The translations under genes and the position numbers were made by a program. From JAAYDS01 sp012729155 (GTDB taxonomy: Bacteria > Chloroflexota > Anaerolineae > UBA1429), in NCBI GenBank assembly GCA_036774405.1, contig DAIPBO010000001.1, forward strand, positions 1 to 64,000: 64,000 bases of DNA. Direction: 5' to 3'. Shown here piece by piece: positions 6,899-15,327 of the stretch. The notes under the pieces are model-generated. The model saw only the letters and a list, made by a program, of their open reading frames with translations. It was not told where the DNA came from and ran no database searches. Numbering within the stretch: position 1 is the stretch's first letter; every line of letters starts with the position of its first letter.

Positions 6899-9379
6899 TC
6901 AGCCCTTGTCAGCCGACACCAGCGCTTCAGGCTCGTCTACGCCCTCCGGCGTGCGGAAAACGATCTCGCCCTCAGAAGCGTCTACCACCACGACCATATC
7001 GGTGCTGGTGGCCTGTTTGGCCAGCAGCCTTTCGGCCAACGGGTCTTCGATCAGACGCTGGATGGCGCGACGCAGCGGCCGCGCGCCGAACTGCGGATCA
7101 TAGCCCTCGTGCACCAGCAGCTCGTGCGCCGCGTCGGTCAGTTCGATCGATACATGATGCTCTGCCAGGCGCTCGTTGAGAAGCCCAACCTGGATGTTGA
7201 CGATAGCGCGAATGTCCTCGCGGGTCAGCTCATGGAACACAACCACCTCATCGACACGGTTAAGGAACTCGGGTCGGAAGAGGCGCTTGAGCTCTTTCAT
7301 GAGCTTGGCCTTCATCTCGCGATAGTCTGCCTCGGATCCCTCGGCTGGCCGAGAGGCCGCAAAGCCGAGCGTCGACTCGCGGCGGATCGCTTCGCTGCCC
7401 ACGTTCGACGTCATGATGATGATGGTGTTGCGAAAGTCTACCTTACGCCCCTTGGCATCGGTCAGGTGCCCATCTTCCATAATCTGCAGCAGCATGTTAA
7501 AGGCTTCGGGATGGGCCTTTTCGATCTCGTCAAAGCAGACGACCGAGTAGGGCCGCCTCCGGATCGCCTCAGTGAGTTGGCCTGCTTCGTCATAGCCGAT
7601 GTAACCTGGAGGTGCGCCCACCAGCCGCGACACCGAGTGCCGCTCCATGAACTCGGACATGTCGAGCTGCACCAGCGCTTCATCTGTGCCGAACATGAAC
7701 TGGGCCAACGCTTTGCACAGCTCCGTCTTGCCGACGCCCGTGGGCCCCAGGAAGATGAACGAGCCGATGGGCCGCCGTGGGTCCTTGAGGCCGGCTCGCG
7801 CTCGACGCACAGAGCGCGCCAGTGACTCGATAGCCTGCTCCTGGCCCACCACTCGCTCATGAAGGGCATGCTCCATTTTGAGCAGGCGCAGCGATTCCTC
7901 TTCGGCGATGCTCGATACGGGCACACCGGTCCACATTGCCACAATCTCGGCGATGTCGTCGGGCGTCACGCGCAGGCCGATATCCTCGGCCTCCTCTGTC
8001 TTGAGGCGCAGGGGTTCGCCAAATAGCGATGGCTGCGCCTGCTCGGCGTCCAGGTCGAACTCGATCTCGTCGTCGAAAGGATTGCCAGCGTCGGTCAGGC
8101 TGCGGCGACGTACGGTGCCGTTGGCATGCCGCGTAATGCGAAAAACGCGCACCCGCGAGGCCGCCTCGTCGACGAGGTCGATGGCCTTGTCGGGCAGAAA
8201 GCGATCAGGCACAAAGCGCGCCGCCAGGCGTGCCGCGGCCTCGAGCGCCTCATCGGTGATGGTGAGTTTGTGGTGCTCCTCATAACGGTCGCGGATGCCC
8301 CGCAGGATCTCGAGCGTCTCCTCCACCGAGGGCTCGTCGACAAACACGGGCTGGAAGCGGCGCTCTAGGGCGGCGTCGCTTTCGATATGCTTGCGATACT
8401 CGTCCAGCGTGGTCGCGCCGATGCACTGCAGCTCACCACGAGACAGCGCTGGCTTGAGGATATTGGCTGCATCCATCGAGCTGCCCGCCGAGCCGGCGCC
8501 CACCAGCATATGTAGCTCGTCGATGAAAAGCACCGTTTCGGTCGATTCGATCTCGTCGATGACCTTCTTGAGGCGCTCTTCGAATTGGCCGCGGTACATG
8601 GTGCCCGCCACCAGCGAGCCTACGTCGAGACGCACCAGGCGCTTGCGGCGCAGGTCCGACGGCACCTGGCCGTCGACGATGCGCTGCGCCAAACCCTCGA
8701 CGATGGCCGTTTTGCCCACGCCGGGCTCGCCGATCAAGGCCGGGTTGTTCTTGGTGCGGCGCGCCAGGATCTGGATCACCCGCTCGATCTCGGTCTCTCT
8801 ACCGATGACAGGGTCTAGCTCGCCGTTCTGTGCCTTGGCGGTCAGATCGACACTCAGTTGTTCGAGCACTGACTCTTCGCTCTTTTTGCCGCGCGAGCGT
8901 CGCTCGGGCAGGGCCGGGGTGCGGTCTGTCGAGCTGTCCTGGCTCATGCGCGCGCCCAGGCGCCGGCGCACAACCTCTACACTGATGTTCAGGCTCTCGA
9001 GGACGGCTGAGGCCATCGACTTGTCGAGACGCAACAGCGCCATCAGCAGATGCTGTGTGTCGACCATGTCATCGCCCGAGTTACGGGCCTCTTCGATGGC
9101 CATCTTCATCACATCTTTGGTCTGATCGGTCAGCTGCAGCCGTGTGGCGTGCTGCTCACCGCGCCCGACCACGCGCACCACCGCGATGCGCACCTGGCCT
9201 AACGTCAGGCCCAGGTCTGCAAGCGTGCTCGCCGCTGCGGTGTCCTCGTTGCGCATCAGACCCAGCAAGAGGTGCTCGGTGCCGATATAACCATGATTAA
9301 GTCGCAGCGCCTCTTCTTGAGCCATTTTCAGAGACTGAAGCGCATCCCTGGTGAACTTTTCATCAAATGCAAAAGCCAT
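6899..9379 (-). CDS. clpC: ATP-dependent Clp protease ATP-binding subunit ClpC, atypical middle domain
   Basis: Hsp100 unfoldase that feeds proteins to ClpP. From the ATG at 9379 (826 aa) it has an N-domain with two Clp repeats (about 1-145) and AAA1 with Walker A GEPGVGKT (217-224) and FIDELH. AAA2 follows with Walker A GPTGVGKT (545-552) and CFDEIEKAHPE. The upstream in-frame methionine at 9424 would add 15 residues unlike the family. Residues about 411-470, where ClpC normally carries a charged coiled-coil M domain, hold a shorter acidic and proline-containing stretch with no UVR-like heptads. An adaptor such as McsB or MecA might therefore bind differently. It heads the operon with radA. 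Confidence 0.95.
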   Translation of the reverse strand: MAFAFDEKFTRDALQSLKMAQEEALRLNHGYIGTEHLLLGLMRNEDTAAASTLADLGLTLGQVRIAVVRVVGRGEQHATRLQLTDQTKDVMKMAIEEARNSGDDMVDTQHLLMALLRLDKSMASAVLESLNISVEVVRRRLGARMSQDSSTDRTPALPERRSRGKKSEESVLEQLSVDLTAKAQNGELDPVIGRETEIERVIQILARRTKNNPALIGEPGVGKTAIVEGLAQRIVDGQVPSDLRRKRLVRLDVGSLVAGTMYRGQFEERLKKVIDEIESTETVLFIDELHMLVGAGSAGSSMDAANILKPALSRGELQCIGATTLDEYRKHIESDAALERRFQPVFVDEPSVEETLEILRGIRDRYEEHHKLTITDEALEAAARLAARFVPDRFLPDKAIDLVDEAASRVRVFRITRHANGTVRRRSLTDAGNPFDDEIEFDLDAEQAQPSLFGEPLRLKTEEAEDIGLRVTPDDIAEIVAMWTGVPVSSIAEEESLRLLKMEHALHERVVGQEQAIESLARSVRRARAGLKDPRRPIGSFIFLGPTGVGKTELCKALAQFMFGTDEALVQLDMSEFMERHSVSRLVGAPPGYIGYDEAGQLTEAIRRRPYSVVCFDEIEKAHPEAFNMLLQIMEDGHLTDAKGRKVDFRNTIIIMTSNVGSEAIRRESTLGFAASRPAEGSEADYREMKAKLMKELKRLFRPEFLNRVDEVVVFHELTREDIRAIVNIQVGLLNERLAEHHVSIELTDAAHELLVHEGYDPQFGARPLRRAIQRLIEDPLAERLLAKQATSTDMVVVVDASEGEIVFRTPEGVDEPEALVSADKG

Positions 9380-9497
9380 CTCCCACCTTGCTTTCGTTGG
9401 CTGTGGTCGCTTGAAGCGCTCCACGATGTTTGGTTAGGCGCTCGCCTTGCGGAACGATCGTCGTCTCATCATCGCCGCCCAGCCAATCTGCACATTC

Positions 9498-9503
9498 ATT
9501 ATA
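9498..9503 (-). promoter_or_regulatory. Extended -10 promoter for the clpC operon
   Basis: On the minus strand the sequence reads TGTTATAAT, a perfect -10 with the TGn extension, about 120 bp upstream of the clpC ATG. No good -35 is visible. No CtsR or CIRCE-like operator was seen nearby. Confidence 0.6.
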
Positions 9504-9544
9504 ACACTGATGACGACATCTGGCGGTTTCGGGTTGTGGATACA

Positions 9545-9577
9545 CGAGGGCCGGTGTGTATCACACACCGGCCCTCG
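9545..9577. terminator. Strong hairpin, distal terminator after the S1 gene
   Basis: A 15-bp perfect stem (9545-9559 with 9563-9577) around a 3-nt loop. It is the second of two hairpins downstream of the S1-domain gene on the minus strand and lies just before the clpC promoter. Confidence 0.7.
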
Positions 9578-9598
9578 CCATGCTGCGCATAGAGACAA

Positions 9599-9622
9599 GA
9601 GCCGGCCACCAGAGGCCAGCTC
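9599..9622 (-). terminator. Proximal terminator after the S1 gene
   Basis: A 9-bp stem with one G-U pair (9599-9607 with 9614-9622) and a 6-nt loop, followed on the minus strand by TTGTCTC. It begins 17 bp after the S1-domain stop codon. Confidence 0.65.
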
Positions 9623-9638
9623 TCCTCCAGTCTAGCGG

Positions 9639-10856
9639 TTAGCCTTCGTCGCTGTCACCGATAGAGGAAAGCTGGCTGGCATCTTCCCAATCGTAATCCT
9701 CAAAGTAGGTGTCATCGTTGACACGCCTCAGCGATAGGCCCAGGCGTTGGCGCGCCGAGTCGATGCGGATCACACGCAACTCGACCTCGTCGCCCACCTT
9801 GACAACTTCACTAGGATGCCCGATGCGCTCATCGGACAGCTCCGAAATATGGATCAGGCCCTCGATATCCTCATCCAGTCGAGCAAACGCGCCAAAGTCG
9901 GTCACGTTGGTGATAGTGCCAGTAACACGCTGGCCGATGCCGTAATTCTGCTCGACCATGGTCCATGGCTCGGCCTTGAGCCGCTTGAGGCTCAGAGCGA
10001 TGCGACGGCGCTCCTGATCGACGCCCAGCACATACACCTCAACCTGCTGGCCCACCTGCAGCACCTGTTTGGGGTGCCCCACGCGGCTGTAAGAGAGCTC
10101 TGACAGGTGAATCAGGCCGTCAGCTCCACCAAGATCGACAAAGGCGCCAAAGTCGCACAGGCTGCTGACGACGCCCTTGCGCACATCGCCTTCCTTCAAC
10201 TCCTCGAGCAAGCGCTCTTTTTGTTCCATACGCCACTCGCGGGCAGCCGCACGCTCTGACAGAATCAGGCGGTTGCGCCGACGGTCCAACTCCATCACCT
10301 TTACGGCGATGGGATTGCTCGTCAATTCCTTGAGGGCCTGCTCACGCTCGTCATCGCTCATACCGCGAGGTAGGCGTAGGCTGGCCACCTGTGATGCTGG
10401 CACAAAGCCACGGACGCGGCCGACGTTGACGATCAAGCCACCTCGGTTGGCATCGGCCACTGTGCCCTCATAGACCTCGCCTGAAGCGAGCAAGTCCTCT
10501 GCCAGCTGCCAGTCAGACTCGGAGAGCGCTCTGGACAGCGACAAGACGCTGTGGCCATTGGCATCCTCGGGACGCAATACAAATACATGCACCTTGGCGC
10601 CAGGCCGCAGTTTGGCTTTGACCTCGGGCGGCACGCGCTCCAAGTCGCGCGAAGATACGATACCCTCGGCCTTGCAGCCGATATCCACCACTACCTCGTT
10701 GGGCGTTACCTCGAGGATAATGCCCTCCATGATCTCGTTACGGCGAGGAACGACCTGGCCAAATTCCTCTTCAAGGTACTGGTGCATTGGATTTGACGTA
10801 TGCTCCTGCGCCTCCTCATCCATCGTCGGCAGAGCCCTGTTGTCCTGCTCGTCCAC
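9639..10856 (-). CDS. rpsA: 30S ribosomal protein S1-like protein, four S1 domains
   Basis: RNA-binding protein with four S1 (OB-fold) domains, probably the bS1 homologue that helps mRNA bind the 30S subunit; 405 aa. The repeats carry the usual G(F/L)(V/I)xxSE(L/V) features, for example FGAFVDLGGADGLIHLSEL and FGAFARLDEDIEGLIHIS. Canonical proteobacterial S1 has six domains; four is usual in Gram-positive-type and Chloroflexota proteins. I chose the GTG at 10856 because GAGGAGAG sits 6 nt before it. An ATG 12 codons downstream is the alternative. The tail is acidic. It has its own promoter and two terminators, so it is monocistronic. Confidence 0.9.
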   Translation of the reverse strand: MDEQDNRALPTMDEEAQEHTSNPMHQYLEEEFGQVVPRRNEIMEGIILEVTPNEVVVDIGCKAEGIVSSRDLERVPPEVKAKLRPGAKVHVFVLRPEDANGHSVLSLSRALSESDWQLAEDLLASGEVYEGTVADANRGGLIVNVGRVRGFVPASQVASLRLPRGMSDDEREQALKELTSNPIAVKVMELDRRRNRLILSERAAAREWRMEQKERLLEELKEGDVRKGVVSSLCDFGAFVDLGGADGLIHLSELSYSRVGHPKQVLQVGQQVEVYVLGVDQERRRIALSLKRLKAEPWTMVEQNYGIGQRVTGTITNVTDFGAFARLDEDIEGLIHISELSDERIGHPSEVVKVGDEVELRVIRIDSARQRLGLSLRRVNDDTYFEDYDWEDASQLSSIGDSDEG

Positions 10857-10888
10857 GCTATCTCTCCTCGCTGATCTCCCGGTTACAG

Positions 10889-10916
10889 ATATTATAGCGT
10901 CTCGGCCACATCTGGC
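10889..10916 (-). promoter_or_regulatory. Sigma-70-type promoter of the S1 gene
   Basis: On the minus strand TTGCCA (10911-10916), a 16-bp spacer and a perfect TATAAT (10889-10894) lie about 33 bp upstream of the GTG start. Confidence 0.75.
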
Positions 10917-10967
10917 AAAGCGGGCTCTGCGCATGACAGCAACGAGGCTCTGGAAGTGGCGGTGCCT

Positions 10968-11621
10968 CTAATGAAGCCAAATGGTGGCCAGGCCTGCCAC
11001 ATGCAGGCTCTGCTCAGTGTAGAGCACCACACGCACATCGAGCTTTAGGCTGGCATGCTCATTGAGGCGCCCCTCCCAGTAGATCGAGTCGCCGCTGAGG
11101 CGGTAGGGGTACTCGTGCAGACCCCCCAGCAGGGCGCCATCATCGGTTTGACCTTCGTATGTGAGCAGGGTCCCTGGGAGCGGCTCGCCCTTGTTCACGG
11201 TATAGGTCACGGGCCCGGTATAGTGCACCGGAGCCTCGCGGTTGGGCGTCCCTATCGCTGGGTGGACATCCGTTAGCACCAGCTCGGCGGTGCCCGCCAG
11301 GCGAGCGCTGCTTTCATTGGCGTGCACCAGGCGTAACTTGAGATCGACGTCTGCTTCAGGCGTCTGCGCGCCGCGCCACTGCACCGAGTCGCCGGTGCGC
11401 TTCAGCGCCGTCTGCCCCCGGATGATGAAGCGCGCACCCTGTGGACTGTATTCGCTGTAGACAACATCGGTGCCGGCGATGGCCTGGCCCAATGGCACAT
11501 TGACGGTGGCGGGGAGATTGTATCTCAGGGTATTGGGCTCGTTCTTTGGCCCACCGAGACAGCCGCACAGCAGGGTGGTCAGGCTCACCAGCAACAGGGT
11601 GGCCCGCCAACGCAGAGTCAT
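10968..11621 (-). CDS. Lipoprotein with two copies of one domain, function unknown
   Basis: Secreted lipoprotein of 217 aa: a short signal peptide with lipobox LLCGC (Cys21), then two repeats of about 75 residues. The repeats share the pattern P-GTxxxY, GAxxxxG, a GDS(V/I)xWxG core, an alternating hydrophobic strand (DLKLRLV versus KLDVRVV) and a final LAGTA/VAGLA. The repeats end close to the C-terminus, so the mature protein is essentially a tandem beta-rich pair. I do not recognise the family. It is a single gene with its own promoter, divergent from the UMF1 transporter gene. Confidence 0.75.
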   Translation of the reverse strand: MTLRWRATLLLVSLTTLLCGCLGGPKNEPNTLRYNLPATVNVPLGQAIAGTDVVYSEYSPQGARFIIRGQTALKRTGDSVQWRGAQTPEADVDLKLRLVHANESSARLAGTAELVLTDVHPAIGTPNREAPVHYTGPVTYTVNKGEPLPGTLLTYEGQTDDGALLGGLHEYPYRLSGDSIYWEGRLNEHASLKLDVRVVLYTEQSLHVAGLATIWLH

Positions 11622-11665
11622 CGCATCCCTCCTTGTGTGGGGCGTACGCTATCTCACCGGACTTT

Positions 11666-11695
11666 ATTCTATGCCTGACACGCCAGTGGCGTCAA
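11666..11695 (-). promoter_or_regulatory. Promoter of the two-repeat lipoprotein
   Basis: On the minus strand TTGACG (11690-11695), an 18-bp spacer and TAGAAT (11666-11671) lie about 45 bp upstream of the ATG. Confidence 0.6.
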
Positions 11696-11805
11696 GCCCT
11701 CGCACACGAGCCGGCTGACACTGTGCTTACTTGCGTGGTGCTGCAGAAATGCGTAACCTCTGGCATCAGATGTCTTGAGCACTTTTGCCCAGGGAGGGGG
11801 AGCGC

Positions 11806-13167
11806 ATGCCATCAAGACGGGCTCAAAGAGCCGAGAGACGCGCGCGGCGCGCCACACACCGCGAACGAGTCGCCTGGTACCTGTATGACTTTGGCAACTC
11901 GGCCTACGCCTCGGTGGTATTGCTAGCCGTCTTTGCTGCCTACTTTAAAGAGCAGGTGGTTGGCACAACCCAGGGCACCTATCTCTGGGGGCTGGCCATT
12001 GGGATCGCCATGCTGGTGGTGACGGTTATCTCGCCCGTGCTGGGCACCATTGCCGACTATTCGGGCGCCAAGAAACGGCTGCTGCTCTTTTTCACCGGCG
12101 TGTCAATCATCTGTACAGCGTTGCTGTTCTTTGTACAAAAGGGCGATATCTGGCAGGCGATGCTCCTCTTCATCCTGGCCGAGATCGGCTATCGCAGCGC
12201 GCAGGTCTACTATGATGGCCTGCTGCCCGAGATCGCCGGCCTCGACGAGGTGGCTGAAGTCTCGGGCAAAGGCTGGGCCATCGGCTCGGTGGGCGGTGTG
12301 GTCATTCTGCTGATCATTCTGCCGCTCATCTTGCTTTTCCCGGGCCCCCTGATGGTGCGGCTCTCTTTGCCCATCACCGCGCTGTATTTCGGGCTATCGA
12401 CACTGCCGCTCATCTTTAACCTCAAAGAGCGGGCTGCCAGCCGCCCGTTGCCGCCCGGCGAGACCTATATCAGCCTGGCCTACCGTCGCCTGGGCAGCAC
12501 GTTCCGCGGCATTCGGTCGTTCCGCGAGTTCGGCAAGTACTTGCTGGCCTTTCTGATCTATAACGATGGCGTCATCATGGCGCTCGATTTTGCGGCCATC
12601 ATCGGTGCAGTTCTGTTTGGCATGGGCCAGCAAGAATTGATTCTCTTCGTCATCCTGGTCAATGTTTTCAATGCTGTCGGTGCCTGGGCGTTCGGCCTGT
12701 TAGCAGCGCGCACCACATCCAAGCGTGCGCTGCTGGCCTCGCTGGTGATGATGATCTTTGTCATCCTGTGGATGTTCTTGGCGCAGACCATTGTGGAGTT
12801 CTTTGTCATTGGTGCACTGGCAGGCGTTGCCATGGCCGGCATCCAGTCGCTCAGCCGCACCATGCTGAGTGAGTTTGCCCCCGAGGGGCGCAGTGCCGAG
12901 TTCTTTGGCTTTTTTGCGGTGGCGGGGCGCACCTCATCCTTTATCGGTCCCTATGTCTACGGGGTGATCGCTACCTTTAGCGCCAACCACATGGTGCGTA
13001 TGGGTGCCAGCGTCCTCGACGCAGAGAAACAGGGGCAACGCTGGGGAATTCTGTCCATCGGCGCCTTTTTGCTCGTTGGCATGCTGGTGCTGCTGACGGT
13101 CAACGAGCGGCGCGCTATTCAGGTGGCGCAGTCTTTTGGCGATGCGAGCGCACCGGTTCGTGGATAG
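11806..13167 (+). CDS. UMF1/Atg22-type MFS transporter
   Basis: Integral membrane transporter of the UMF1 branch of the major facilitator superfamily, related to the yeast vacuolar amino-acid effluxer Atg22; 453 aa with about 12 membrane helices. Diagnostic blocks are YDFGNSAYAS in helix 1 and EIGYRSAQVYYDGLLPEIA after helix 4, then SRTMLSEFAPEGRSAEFFG late in the protein. The ATG at 11806 has GGAGGGGG just upstream; the methionine at 11785 would put extra residues before an already basic N-terminus. The substrate is unknown, and amino-acid efflux is only an analogy. The acyltransferase gene follows 25 bp later, so the two are probably co-transcribed. Confidence 0.88.
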   Translation: MPSRRAQRAERRARRATHRERVAWYLYDFGNSAYASVVLLAVFAAYFKEQVVGTTQGTYLWGLAIGIAMLVVTVISPVLGTIADYSGAKKRLLLFFTGVSIICTALLFFVQKGDIWQAMLLFILAEIGYRSAQVYYDGLLPEIAGLDEVAEVSGKGWAIGSVGGVVILLIILPLILLFPGPLMVRLSLPITALYFGLSTLPLIFNLKERAASRPLPPGETYISLAYRRLGSTFRGIRSFREFGKYLLAFLIYNDGVIMALDFAAIIGAVLFGMGQQELILFVILVNVFNAVGAWAFGLLAARTTSKRALLASLVMMIFVILWMFLAQTIVEFFVIGALAGVAMAGIQSLSRTMLSEFAPEGRSAEFFGFFAVAGRTSSFIGPYVYGVIATFSANHMVRMGASVLDAEKQGQRWGILSIGAFLLVGMLVLLTVNERRAIQVAQSFGDASAPVRG

Positions 13168-13192
13168 AGCTGCTGGTCAGGAGGGGGGCAAA

Positions 13193-13936
13193 ATGACTAC
13201 CGATAGAGCTATGTCGATACGCTACCCCAGGCGGCGCACCGTTCGGGCCATTCTGAGCAGACTGTCTCGCTGGGCATTCGAGTGCCTCGCTGATCTCGAG
13301 ATCGTTGGGCAAGAGAACCTGCCCCAAGAGGGGCCTCTGATCGTGGTCGCCAACCACTTTTTCTCGGTAGACCCTGCCCTGATGATCGGCATCGCCCCAT
13401 GGCCGATGGAATTTCTGAGCGCCCAGCACGTGGTGTCTGGGCCGCAGTGGCTACACCTCTTCCCACTTATGTGGGGCGTGATCACGGTGGCGCGCGGGTC
13501 GGTGGCCTCAAGGCTGGCACTGCGCGCGGCCGAGGCCGTGCTACAGCAAGATGGGGTGGTGGGCATCTACCCCGAGGCGGGCGCCTGGAGCCGCATCTTG
13601 CGGCCGCCGCGGCCAGGCACCGCCTATATCGCCGTGCGTTCGGGCGCCAGGCTGTTGCCAGTTGGTGTCGATGGCGTACCGGGTATCTTTCGGGCACTGT
13701 TCAAGGGTAAGCGTGCCAAGGTTACCGTACGCATCGGCGAGCCTTTCGGTCCCTATCACGTGTTGGGCACCGGCCGCGAGCGTCGCCAGCAACTCGAGGC
13801 TGTGGGGCACGATATCATGCAGCATATTGCCGCTCTCTTGCCCGAGGAGAGCCGCGGCTACTATGGCGACGATCCGGCCATGCGCGAACGCGCTCTTGTC
13901 GAGGCCGAATATCCCGAGAGAGCGTTGGATGGCTGA
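13193..13936 (+). CDS. 1-acyl-sn-glycerol-3-phosphate acyltransferase (PlsC-like)
   Basis: PlsC/LPLAT-family acyltransferase of 247 aa, acting at the inner membrane on lysophosphatidic acid or a similar acceptor. The HX4D catalytic motif is NHFFSVDP (about residues 52-59) and the acceptor-binding block is YPEAGAW. The ATG at 13193 follows GGAGGGGGG at a good distance. There is no long N-terminal helix, so membrane association is probably peripheral. It follows the UMF1 gene by 25 bp and is closed by an intrinsic terminator. Substrate choice between acyl-CoA, acyl-ACP and acyl phosphate cannot be read from sequence. Confidence 0.88.
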   Translation: MTTDRAMSIRYPRRRTVRAILSRLSRWAFECLADLEIVGQENLPQEGPLIVVANHFFSVDPALMIGIAPWPMEFLSAQHVVSGPQWLHLFPLMWGVITVARGSVASRLALRAAEAVLQQDGVVGIYPEAGAWSRILRPPRPGTAYIAVRSGARLLPVGVDGVPGIFRALFKGKRAKVTVRIGEPFGPYHVLGTGRERRQQLEAVGHDIMQHIAALLPEESRGYYGDDPAMRERALVEAEYPERALDG

Positions 13937-13958
13937 GCGCAGGCGAGCGTGAGCGTTG

Positions 13959-13991
13959 CGAGGGGCGCATACTGCGCCCCTCGTTTTCTTT
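13959..13991 (+). terminator. Rho-independent terminator after the acyltransferase
   Basis: An 11-bp perfect stem (13959-13969 with 13973-13983), a 3-nt loop and a TTTTCTTT tail. It also argues against the mtaB gene starting at the upstream methionine at 13949. Confidence 0.9.
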
Positions 13992-14020
13992 GTCTGCGAG
14001 CCTCATGGTACCATCTCGCC

Positions 14021-15316
14021 ATGCGCATCTACTTGGAAACGTTAGGCTGCCGTCTGAACCAGGCCGAGATCGAGTCGCTGGGCCGCGAGGCCGCGCGGCG
14101 CGGCCATGAGGTGGTAGACGCACCATCAGCGGCCGACTGGGCCATCATCAACACCTGCACGGTGACGCACGTCGCCGCGCGCAAGTCTCGCCAGGCTATC
14201 CGCAGACTCCACCGCATCAACTCTGCCGTTAGCATTGCGGTGGTGGGCTGCTATGGCGACAACGCGCCCGTACAAGCCCGTGGCCTGCCCGGTGTCGCAA
14301 TGGTGGTGCCCAATCTGCACAAGGAGCAGGTCCTTGACCGCATCGGTGCAGCGCCTCTCGTCGATGATCCCCAGCGAGAGCATGCTGCAGCGCTCAACCT
14401 GCCGTGCGAGCGCACACGGGCATTTATCAAAGTGCAGGATGGTTGTGAGAACGCCTGTGCCTATTGCGTCGTCACGCTGGCCCGCGGGCCAGCCCGCAGC
14501 GTGCGCCCTGAGACTGTGCTGGCCACCGCACGGCAGAGGTGCGCAGAGGGCGCCAACGAGCTGGTGCTTAGTGGCGTCAATATCGGCTCTTACGGGCGTG
14601 ATCAGGGCCCCTTGGCCACGGTGCCGGTAGAAGAGGGCTGGACGCTGGCTCGGCTTGTGCGCGCCCTTCTCGATGCCTGCGATGTGCCACGCCTGCGCCT
14701 TTCATCTATCGAGCCGTGGGACATCACGCCTGAGCTGCTGGCTCTCTGGCGCGACGCGCGCCTATGCCGCCAGCTCCACCTGCCCATTCAGAGCGGCTGC
14801 GCAGCCACGCTGCGGCGCATGGGCAGACGCACTACGCCAGATGCTTTGACCGCGCTGGTAGCCCAGGCACGTGCTTGGGCGCCCGGTCTGGCGATCACGA
14901 CCGACGTGATGGTGGGCTTTCCTGGTGAGAGCGATGGCGAGTTCGAGTCTAGCCTGGCGTATATCGCCGGCTTGGCGCCCAGCCGCCTGCATGTCTTTCG
15001 CTACTCGCTCCGGCCCGGAACCGCTGCTGCCGCCATGCCAGGGCAGGTGCCGCCTGACGTCGCCGCCCGGCGCAGCCAGCAGATGACCGCGCTCGGCAAA
15101 CGCCTGGCGCAGAGCTACCACGAGCAGCTTGTCGGCCAAGAGATCAGCGTGCTCTTTGAGAGCCAGACCCCAATGGGCATTACCTCTATGTGGGAGGGGC
15201 TCACCGATACCTATGTCCGGGTGCGGGCTCGGGCCACTATAGACCTCGCCAACAGCCTGCGACGGGTTCGCGTCACAGACGCTGACCACCTCGGCGTTAC
15301 CGGCGAGGTGCTGTAG
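14021..15316 (+). CDS. mtaB: tRNA t6A37 methylthiotransferase MtaB
   Basis: Radical SAM enzyme that adds a methylthio group to t6A37 of ANN-decoding tRNAs; 431 aa. Order: N-terminal UPF0004 domain with Cys10 in LGCRLNQAE and two further cluster cysteines (NTC, VGC), a radical SAM core with Cys142, Cys146 and Cys149 (CENACAYC), and a C-terminal TRAM RNA-binding domain. LGCRLNQAE with these spacings separates MtaB from MiaB and RimO. The ATG at 14021 starts the conserved domain exactly. An upstream in-frame start would lie in a terminator. The gene is alone and converges with the next minus-strand gene 11 bp later. Confidence 0.93.
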   Translation: MRIYLETLGCRLNQAEIESLGREAARRGHEVVDAPSAADWAIINTCTVTHVAARKSRQAIRRLHRINSAVSIAVVGCYGDNAPVQARGLPGVAMVVPNLHKEQVLDRIGAAPLVDDPQREHAAALNLPCERTRAFIKVQDGCENACAYCVVTLARGPARSVRPETVLATARQRCAEGANELVLSGVNIGSYGRDQGPLATVPVEEGWTLARLVRALLDACDVPRLRLSSIEPWDITPELLALWRDARLCRQLHLPIQSGCAATLRRMGRRTTPDALTALVAQARAWAPGLAITTDVMVGFPGESDGEFESSLAYIAGLAPSRLHVFRYSLRPGTAAAAMPGQVPPDVAARRSQQMTALGKRLAQSYHEQLVGQEISVLFESQTPMGITSMWEGLTDTYVRVRARATIDLANSLRRVRVTDADHLGVTGEVL

Positions 15317-15327
15317 AGGCAGGCGTC

